From assembly GCF_011752525.1 (NCBI RefSeq), contig NZ_VWXI01000004.1:1-64000 (forward strand): DNA of 64,000 bases. Direction: 5' to 3'. Shown piece after piece: positions 59,158 through 64,000 of the stretch. A program made the position numbers and the translations under genes. The notes under the pieces are model-generated. The model ran no database searches. It saw nothing but the letters and a program-made list of their open reading frames with translations, and was not told the origin of the DNA. The DNA is from Pantoea sp. Cy-639. GTDB lineage: Bacteria; Pseudomonadota; Gammaproteobacteria; Pseudomonadales; Pseudomonadaceae. Every line of letters begins with the position of its first letter. The stretch's first letter is position 1.

Positions 59158-60078
59158 TCAGACGCCTTGCGGGATCTCTTCGCCACCCAGCGCTTCGAAC
59201 AGCACCGGCAGGAACTCGGTGAAGGTCATCATCATCAGCATGAAGCTGGCGTCGAACTGTTGCTGTGCTTCGTCGCCACCGTCCTGTTCGGCCTGCTCCT
59301 GCAGCAGCTCCTCGAACTTCAGGCGTTTGATCACCATCTTGTCGTCGAGCACGAACGACAGCTTGTCCTGCCAGGCCATGGCCAGCTGGGTGACCACCTT
59401 GCCGGTGCTCAGGTGCAACTGGATCTCCTCGCTGGTCAGGTCCTGGCGTTTGCAGCGCACGATGCCACCATCTTCGGCGGTATCGCGCAGCTCGCATTCG
59501 TCGAGCACGTAGAACCCTTCGGCGGCCTGCTGCGACTTGACCCAGTCGGTCATGGTCGCGCTGGGCGCGATCTTCACGGTGGCCGGACGGACCGGCAGCG
59601 AGCCGATCACTTCGCGCAGGGTCGACAGCAGGTCTTCGGCGCGCTTGGCGCTGGCCGAGTTGACCAGGATCATGCCCAGGCGCGGGGCGATGGCGGCGAA
59701 GATCATCGAGCGGCGGATGAACGCGCGCGGCAGGAAGGCCTGGATGATCTCGTCCTTGATCTGGTCGCGTTCCTTCTTGTAGACCTTGCGCATCTGCTCG
59801 GTCTCGATCTCTTCGACCTTCTCCTTGACCGCGTCGTTGACCACGCTGCTGGGCAGGATGCGTTCTTCTTTACGCGCGGCGATCAGCATGAACTCGCCAC
59901 TGACGTGGACCAGCGGGGCGTCTTCGCCCTTGCCGAACGGCGCGACGAAACCGTAGGTGGTCAGTTCCTGGCTGGCGCAGGGGCGGGCCGGCTTGCTGGC
60001 CAGGGCGGCTTCCAGCGCTTCTGCCTCGAACGGTACTTCCTGGGTCAGGCGATAGGACAGCAGGTTCTTGAACCACAT
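59158..60078 (-). CDS. rdgC: Recombination-associated protein RdgC
   Basis: RdgC is a ring-shaped DNA-binding protein that opposes RecA. The protein is 306 residues, normal length, with the typical start [12 protein letters not shown] and the family segment [20 protein letters not shown]. The start at 60078 fits the family; the longer open frame adds 12 codons without support. A T/A-rich region and the tRNA promoter lie upstream. Confidence 0.94.
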   Translation of the reverse strand: MWFKNLLSYRLTQEVPFEAEALEAALASKPARPCASQELTTYGFVAPFGKGEDAPLVHVSGEFMLIAARKEERILPSSVVNDAVKEKVEEIETEQMRKVYKKERDQIKDEIIQAFLPRAFIRRSMIFAAIAPRLGMILVNSASAKRAEDLLSTLREVIGSLPVRPATVKIAPSATMTDWVKSQQAAEGFYVLDECELRDTAEDGGIVRCKRQDLTSEEIQLHLSTGKVVTQLAMAWQDKLSFVLDDKMVIKRLKFEELLQEQAEQDGGDEAQQQFDASFMLMMMTFTEFLPVLFEALGGEEIPQGV

Positions 60079-60246
60079 GAGGGGGAATCTCTCCTTAATA
60101 CATAAGGCGGGCATTATTCTCCGAGCAGTGCTTCCAGGCCAACCCTGTCAGAGGGCCAGCAGTGGCATAAAGGAAGAAGGAACGCCCGGCGCTGCTAGGT
60201 CTTTGAAAGGCCTGAGAATTTTTTTTAAAAAAGTTGAAAAAAGTGC

Positions 60247-60275
60247 TTGCCAGGGTGGCAGCCCCTCCGTAGAAT
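60247..60275 (+). promoter_or_regulatory. Sigma-70 promoter of the tRNA genes
   Basis: TTGCCA (60247-60252) and TAGAAT (60270-60275) with a 17-base spacer lie 20 bases before tRNA-Val. An A/T-rich run just upstream (60217-60240) looks like an UP element, and a GC-rich stretch follows the -10, as expected for a growth-regulated stable RNA promoter. Confidence 0.75.
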
Positions 60276-60295
60276 GCGCGCCACACCGAGACGAA

Positions 60296-60371
60296 GGGTG
60301 ATTAGCTCAGCCGGGAGAGCATCTGCCTTACAAGCAGAGGGTCGGCGGTTCGATCCCGTCATCACCCACCA
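60296..60371 (+). tRNA. tRNA-Val (anticodon TAC)
   Basis: A complete cloverleaf of 76 bases: acceptor GGGTGAT/ATCACCC, D-arm TAGCTCAG, anticodon stem CTGC/GCAG around CTTACAA with anticodon TAC, T-arm GGTTCGATCC, and an encoded CCA. Confidence 0.97.
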
Positions 60372-60384
60372 CTCGATGTATAGC

Positions 60385-60461
60385 GCAGCGGTAGTTCAGT
60401 CGGTTAGAATACCGGCCTGTCACGCCGGGGGTCGCGGGTTCGAGTCCCGTCCGCTGCGCCA
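60385..60461 (+). tRNA. tRNA-Asp (anticodon GTC)
   Basis: A complete cloverleaf of 77 bases: acceptor GCAGCGG/CCGCTGC, anticodon GTC in CCTGTCACG, T-arm GGTTCGAGTCC, discriminator G and encoded CCA. It follows tRNA-Val by 13 bases in one transcript. Confidence 0.97.
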
Positions 60462-60505
60462 TATTCAAGCTTCCAGGGCCCACTGAACACCCGGAAGCCA
60501 CAGAG

Positions 60506-60531
60506 AAAGCGACCTTAGGGTCGCTTTTTTT
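60506..60531 (+). terminator. Terminator of the tRNA operon
   Basis: A stem AAAGCGACC/GGTCGCTTT with a 4-base loop followed by a run of T lies 45 bases after tRNA-Asp. Confidence 0.92.
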
Positions 60532-60585
60532 GTTTCTGCCCCTCATGCAGGGCAATCCTGCGGGGAGCCCCTGCAGGATTGCCAG

Positions 60586-61362
60586 TCAGGCCTGCCGTTC
60601 TTCCCCGCGCAGCGTCAGGATCTCGTATCCCGTCTCGGTCACGGCTACCGTATGTTCCCATTGCGCTGACAGGGAATGGTCGCGGGTGATCACCGTCCAG
60701 CCATCCTTCAGGCCGCGAGTGCCCCGTCCGCCCTGGTTGATCATCGGCTCGATGGTGAACACCATGCCTGGTTGCAGCTTCAGGCCCATCCCGCGTTGAC
60801 CGTAGTGCAGCACCTCCGGTGCCTCGTGCATCTGTGTGCCGATGCCATGCCCGCAGTACTCGCGGACCACGCTGTAGCCTGCTGCTTCGGCATGGGTCTG
60901 GATGGCATGGCCGATATCGCCCAGGGTCGCCCCGGGTCGTACCTGCTCGATGCCTTTCCATAGGGCGGCATACGTGGTCTCGACCAGTCTGCGGGCCTCT
61001 TCGGTGATCTGACCGATGCAGTACATCTTCGATGAATCGGCGATGTAACCACCTTGTTCGAGGGTGATGTCCACATTGACGATGGAGCCTTCCTTCAGTA
61101 TCTCGTCGGCCTTGGGCATGCCGTGGCATACCACGTGGTCCACCGAAGTGTTCAAGGCGAAGGGGAAGCCATACTGGCCCTTGCTTGCCGGACGCGCCTT
61201 GAGCGTCTCGACGATGAACGCTTCGGCGCGGTCATTGATCTGCAGGGTGGTCACGCCGGGGCGGATGAAACCGTCGAGGTCGGCGAACACCCGTGCCAGC
61301 AACTGGCCGGCGCGGCGCATCAGTTCCAGTTGCGCGGCGTCCTTGAGTATCACCTTGCTCAT
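60586..61362 (-). CDS. map: Type I methionine aminopeptidase
   Basis: The enzyme removes the initiator methionine from new proteins. The protein is 258 residues with all five metal ligands in place: D98, D109, H172, E205 and E236, plus H80. The usual housekeeping map lies next to rpsB; this copy is not, so it is likely a second enzyme. It overlaps the ParD-like gene by four bases, with AAGGA for its start inside that gene. Confidence 0.92.
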   Translation of the reverse strand: MSKVILKDAAQLELMRRAGQLLARVFADLDGFIRPGVTTLQINDRAEAFIVETLKARPASKGQYGFPFALNTSVDHVVCHGMPKADEILKEGSIVNVDITLEQGGYIADSSKMYCIGQITEEARRLVETTYAALWKGIEQVRPGATLGDIGHAIQTHAEAAGYSVVREYCGHGIGTQMHEAPEVLHYGQRGMGLKLQPGMVFTIEPMINQGGRGTRGLKDGWTVITRDHSLSAQWEHTVAVTETGYEILTLRGEERQA

Positions 61363-61562
61363 TGCAGCAGTTCCTTGAGGTTGGCCTGTTCCTGGCGCAG
61401 CAATTGACGCAGCAACTCCTGATAGGTGGCCTGAGGGTGCAGTTCGGCGAGCATGCCGATGCGGATCCAGTGTTCGGCCTGGGCGTTGATCGAGCGCGAC
61501 AGCGCGGTACTGGCCACGCGCAGGTCTTCGTGGAGGTCATCGGAGATCTTGACGATACCCAT
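61359..61562 (-). CDS. ParD-like ribbon-helix-helix protein
   Basis: A 67-residue protein of the ParD-like family. The start MGIVKISDDLHEDLRVAS is a ribbon (VKIS) followed by a helix, and SRSINAQAEHWIRIGMLAEL is the second helix, the usual antitoxin/repressor fold. The ParE toxin that normally follows is absent; a methionine aminopeptidase is coded instead, overlapping by four bases. The start at 61562 is typical of the family; five codons upstream are also open, without a ribosome site. Confidence 0.8.
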   Translation of the reverse strand: MGIVKISDDLHEDLRVASTALSRSINAQAEHWIRIGMLAELHPQATYQELLRQLLRQEQANLKELLQ

Positions 61563-61607
61563 GGTGTAATAATCCATATATGAAACGTACTCGAATCATA
61601 TGCTCTT

Positions 61608-61661
61608 GTGCCTGCGCGAGCCAGCCTTGGGTGAATGGTTTCCTGGCTAGGGTGCAGGCAC
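61608..61661. repeat. Imperfect stem next to the 42-bp palindrome
   Basis: GTGCCTGC (61608-61615) pairs with GCAGGCAC (61654-61661), and CCAG/CTGG inside extend it. It lies in the 343-base gap between the ParD-like gene and the FKBP gene, just left of the larger palindrome. Confidence 0.5.
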
Positions 61662-61666
61662 ATGCC

Positions 61667-61708
61667 GATATCCAGGCCATCGGGCAGCTGCACGATGGCC
61701 TGGATATC
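61667..61708. repeat. 42-bp near-perfect palindrome
   Basis: The left arm gatatccaggccatcg (61667-61682) is exactly repeated in reverse complement at 61693-61708, and the centre gcagctgc is itself palindromic; only one base pair (61683 with 61692) does not match. It is not like the REPs of this window. It may be a protein-binding site, a cruciform, or the hairpin of an RNA. Confidence 0.85.
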
Positions 61709-61905
61709 GACGAAAAATCACCCGGCAGCCCCCACAAAAACAGTCAATACTGGCCACTGGCTGCAAGCCTGTAGATGAACATCCTTTAACCCAGGAACTT
61801 CCAGCCCACAACCCGCTCTTATGCCGGTAGCCATTGGTCACAGCTGCCTGTTAAGCTCGCGGCTTTACCCTGATTGCCCTTATGGCGCATGAACAAGGAA
61901 ATAGC

Positions 61906-62640
61906 ATGAAACAGCATCGTTTGGCGGCTGCGGTTGCCCTGGTAGGCCTGGTCCTGGCGGGCTGCGACGCCCAGACCAGCAGCGTCGAGCTGAAGACTCC
62001 GGCACAGAAAGCCTCCTACGGTATCGGCCTGAACATGGGCAAGAGCCTGGCTCAGGAAGGCATGGACGACCTGGACTCCAAAGCCGTCGCCCAAGGTATC
62101 GAAGACGCTGTCGGCAAGAAAGAACAGCGCCTCAAGGACGAAGAACTGGTAGAGGCCTTCAGTGCCCTGCAGAAACGTGCCGAAGAGCGCCTGGCCAAGG
62201 CCAGCGAGGAAGCGGCCAGCGCCGGCAAGAAATTCCTCGAGGAAAACGGCAAGAAGCCTGGCGTGGTCACCACCGCTTCCGGCCTGCAGTATGAAGTCGT
62301 GAAGAAGGCCGACGGCCCGCAGCCCAAGCCGACCGACGTGGTCACCGTTCACTACGAAGGCAAGCTGATCGATGGCAAGGTCTTCGACAGCTCCGTCGAG
62401 CGCGGCGCACCGATCGACCTGCCGGTCAGCGGCGTGATTCCGGGCTGGGTCGAAGGCCTGCAACTGATGCACGTTGGCGAGAAGTACAAACTGTACATCC
62501 CTGCCGAACTGGCCTATGGCGCCCAGAGCCCGAGCCCGCTGATCCCGGCCAACTCGGTTCTGGTGTTCGATCTGGAACTGCTGGGCATCAAGGACATGAA
62601 CCAGGCGGACGCACCGGCCGACGCAGCACCGGCCAAGTAA
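61906..62640 (+). CDS. FKBP-type peptidyl-prolyl isomerase lipoprotein (FkpA/Mip-like)
   Basis: A 244-residue isomerase/chaperone. The lipobox ends at C20 (LVLAGC). Residues about 25-105 form the helical dimerisation region (SYGIGLNMGKSLAQEGM), a helical linker follows, and the FKBP domain (about 118-230) contains VHYEGKLIDGKVFDSS, GWVEGLQLM and AYGAQ. It should fold envelope proteins at the membrane. AAGGAA precedes the ATG. An alanine/proline tail ends the protein. Confidence 0.92.
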   Translation: MKQHRLAAAVALVGLVLAGCDAQTSSVELKTPAQKASYGIGLNMGKSLAQEGMDDLDSKAVAQGIEDAVGKKEQRLKDEELVEAFSALQKRAEERLAKASEEAASAGKKFLEENGKKPGVVTTASGLQYEVVKKADGPQPKPTDVVTVHYEGKLIDGKVFDSSVERGAPIDLPVSGVIPGWVEGLQLMHVGEKYKLYIPAELAYGAQSPSPLIPANSVLVFDLELLGIKDMNQADAPADAAPAK

Positions 62641-62657
62641 GTCTCCTGCGTTCAACG

Positions 62658-62683
62658 CGACGCCCCGTTTCGACGGGGCGTCG
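62658..62683 (+). terminator. Terminator after the FKBP gene
   Basis: A stem GACGCCCCG/CGGGGCGTC with a 6-base loop, followed by CGTCGTTTC, starts about 18 bases after the stop. Confidence 0.8.
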
Positions 62684-62870
62684 TCGTTTCTGTCGTCCGC
62701 TTCACTGAACGGCGACAGTCTTTCAGTGTCGCAAGTCAGGCCCGGGGGTAAACTCGGGTGCGGCTGTCGCAAAACGTTTGCGCGGTTGAAACGACTGTGT
62801 AAAAAATGCCCGATCCGTACCCGGCCCTTGCCTGGCGGGCACCACGCGGCCTCAAGGTCGCCCTGTTCAC

Positions 62871-62901
62871 AAGGTTATCCACAATAAATGTGGATAACCT
62901 T
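62871..62901. promoter_or_regulatory. Perfect inverted pair of DnaA boxes
   Basis: AAGGTTATCCACA (62871-62883) and its exact reverse complement (62889-62901) face each other across five bases. Each arm contains the strict DnaA-box consensus TTATCCACA. The pair lies 22 bases before the ATG of the DUF1232 gene, where a bound DnaA could block or activate transcription. Confidence 0.8.
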
Positions 62902-62922
62902 CCCGGCTCCTCTGGAGGTCTC

Positions 62923-63363
62923 ATGAGCGCACCCTGGAACTTCACCCGCTTCCTGCCGCTGGCCGAGCGTCTGCTCAGTCGCGGTCGCCTGCCGGCGCTG
63001 CTGTTCGCCGTGGCCCGCAAGGGGCCAAAACTGGGCCAGTTGCGGGAAGATGTCCGGCTGATGCAGGCCCTGTGCCTGGCCTGGTGGCGGGGCGAGTATC
63101 GCGCTGTGAGTCCCAAGGCCCTGGTGACCATCGTTGCGGGCTTGTTGTACTTCGTCAGCCCGCTGGATGCGATCCCCGACTGGTTGCTGGGCGTCGGCCT
63201 GCTCGATGACATCGCTGTGCTGGGCTGGGTGCTCAAGACCGTGGCCGATGAACTGGCCCGCTTCAGAACCTGGCGTGAAAACCAGGCGCCGGAAAGGCTG
63301 CGGGTCGTCGAGCGTCTGCCGGCCACTGCCGAAGCCCTGCGCCTGGAGCGCAGCGAACACTGA
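62923..63363 (+). CDS. DUF1232 (YkvA-like) membrane protein
   Basis: A 146-residue protein of the DUF1232 family, function unknown. The core LVTIVAGLLYFVSPLDAIPDWLLGVGLLDDIAVLGWVLK is the family signature with two hydrophobic helices. A GGAGG precedes the ATG at 62923; an open frame upstream is not used. The DnaA-box pair lies in its immediate upstream region. Confidence 0.88.
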   Translation: MSAPWNFTRFLPLAERLLSRGRLPALLFAVARKGPKLGQLREDVRLMQALCLAWWRGEYRAVSPKALVTIVAGLLYFVSPLDAIPDWLLGVGLLDDIAVLGWVLKTVADELARFRTWRENQAPERLRVVERLPATAEALRLERSEH

Positions 63364-63407
63364 TTCTCGCGCTACCCGCACAGACCCCCGAGGTTGGTAA
63401 TATAATT

Positions 63408-63424
63408 GGCATAAGCGTTATGCC
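63408..63424. promoter_or_regulatory. Operator palindrome 1 before the HTH gene
   Basis: GGCATAA-gcg-TTATGCC, a perfect 7-bp inverted repeat, 40 bases before the ATG of the helix-turn-helix gene. The TATAAT at 63401-63406 just before it is a good -10 box. Confidence 0.72.
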
Positions 63425-63427
63425 TAC

Positions 63428-63446
63428 GGATTACATGCCGTAATCC
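63428..63446. promoter_or_regulatory. Operator palindrome 2 before the HTH gene
   Basis: GGATTAC-atgcc-GTAATCC, a second perfect 7-bp inverted repeat, centred 21 bases downstream of the first, i.e. two helical turns apart. It lies between the -10 box and the ribosome site. Confidence 0.72.
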
Positions 63447-63464
63447 AATGTTAAGGGGGTTGTA

Positions 63465-63806
63465 ATGGGGATTCAGGTCATCAGCCGGGACGGTCAGCCC
63501 GAGTACGCAGTAGTTCCCTGGGAGCAGTATCAGGCGCTGCTCGCCGCCGCAGGCCAGGCCCCGGTACCTGCGCCAGTTGCCAGCAGCCATGAAGACAACG
63601 ACACAAGCGCCAGCTTGTCCTCTCTGGACCAGCTGGCGTCGTTGCGTCAGGCCAAGGGCCTGGCGCCCGAACAGTTGGCGCGCAGTGTCGGCATCAGCCC
63701 GGTCTACCTGGCCATGATCGAGTCCGGCGAACGGCGCCCGGATGCGGCGATCCTGCGCAGCCTGGCCTGGCACCTGGGTATTGCCGGTTGGAGCGAGCCG
63801 TCATGA
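63465..63806 (+). CDS. Antitoxin-like helix-turn-helix protein
   Basis: A 113-residue protein. Residues 1-30 (MGIQVISRDGQPEYAVVPWEQYQALL) look like the short N-terminal domain seen in Phd-like and some HTH antitoxins; an alanine/serine linker follows, and residues about 54-104 are an XRE-type helix-turn-helix (LARSVGISPVYLAMIESGERRP). The two palindromes before it suggest self-repression. A four-base overlap joins it to the next gene, as in antitoxin-first modules. GGGGG serves as ribosome site. Confidence 0.82.
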   Translation: MGIQVISRDGQPEYAVVPWEQYQALLAAAGQAPVPAPVASSHEDNDTSASLSSLDQLASLRQAKGLAPEQLARSVGISPVYLAMIESGERRPDAAILRSLAWHLGIAGWSEPS

Positions 63807-64000
63807 GCCAGGTCAGGATCAGCCGTCAGCACTGGGAGAGCCTGCTGATCGAGCTCGACCTGGCCCGCCGGCAACGCCACCTGCTGACCTACCGTGCGCT
63901 GCTCGAGCGCCTGCAACTGCCCAGCCCGGCGATGCAGACCCTGACTGCTGCCCTGGAGTATCTGGCGGTGATCGATGCCCGTGCCGAGCAGCCGTTGCGC
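63803..64000 (+). CDS. Hypothetical protein, partial at the window end
   Basis: Only the first 66 codons are inside the window. The start MSQVRISRQHWESLLIELDL is followed by a helical, arginine- and leucine-rich segment (ARRQRHLLTYRALLERLQL). It overlaps the antitoxin-like gene by four bases (ATGA), so the two are translationally coupled. I do not recognise the family; toxin identity is only suggested by position. Confidence 0.6.
   Translation, partial: MSQVRISRQHWESLLIELDLARRQRHLLTYRALLERLQLPSPAMQTLTAALEYLAVIDARAEQPLR

Noticed and set aside
60296..61562. A genomic island inserted at the tRNA genes
   Set aside because: There is no integrase and no repeat of the tRNA 3' end in the following 3.5 kb; neighbouring genes have normal base use.
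61580..61774. A 64-codon open frame over the 42-bp palindrome
   Set aside because: It is forced through the inverted repeats, lacks a ribosome site and starts in the promoter region of the ParD-like gene.
62871..62901. Chromosomal replication origin
   Set aside because: Only two DnaA boxes, no AT-rich unwinding region, and none of the dnaA, dnaN or rpmH genes that flank oriC in Pseudomonas.

Overview
The window is one chromosomal segment of a Pseudomonas, most likely of the P. putida group. The basis is high GC content, dense REP elements of the kind common in that group, and a gene order (ldhA, gacS, a two-component pair, cysM, rlmD, relA, mazG ... purN, purM ... hda ... cob operon ... fadL ... 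rmuC) that I know from Pseudomonas core genomes. There is no insertion sequence, integrase, CRISPR array or rRNA. Most of it is ordinary core genome with small accessory inserts.

Layout. 0.1-7.1 kb: SprT-like metalloprotease, Yip1 protein, ttcA, a Tag-family protein, a DUF2069/wrbA/arsC-like cluster, a TlpA-like lipoprotein, a META lipoprotein, a zinc-ribbon protein and ldhA. 7.2-18.8 kb: gacS, then divergently a response regulator and sensor kinase, a REP array, and cysM-rlmD-relA-mazG-DUF2058, so Gac/Rsm signalling and the stringent response are coded side by side. 18.8-26.4 kb: DUF3108, purN-purM, DUF2066, a PerM-type exporter, hda and two NlpC/P60 lipoproteins. 26.5-29.1 kb: the most striking gene, an 853-residue protein with a dermonecrotic-toxin-like (DUF6543-type) N-terminal part and a C-terminal region carrying all three signatures of an R-S-E ADP-ribosyltransferase. 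29.7-38.9 kb: a cobalamin riboswitch followed by a tightly packed ten-gene operon for late B12 synthesis (cobO to cobS).

39-47 kb: a secreted GH5 hydrolase, a MarR repressor, an MFS exporter and a 40-residue membrane peptide, with two copies of a palindromic site as the likely operators; then a periplasmic glutathione peroxidase, DUF2798, a LysR regulator, fadL, a phage-like orphan, a DUF3509 protein and a 0.9 kb gap. 47.4-59 kb: a Sel1-like protein, rmuC, a sodium-symporter/histidine-kinase fusion, MFS and TDT transporters, an MFS-acyltransferase fusion, a guanidinium-type SMR exporter preceded by a guanidine-II riboswitch, and a BASS transporter. 59-64 kb: rdgC, tRNA-Val and tRNA-Asp, a ParD-like/methionine aminopeptidase pair, an intergenic 42-bp near-palindrome, an FKBP lipoprotein, a DUF1232 protein preceded by inverted DnaA boxes, and a helix-turn-helix antitoxin-like gene with two operator palindromes whose partner runs off the window.

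All identifications come from reading the sequence and recalled family knowledge; no database search was run.
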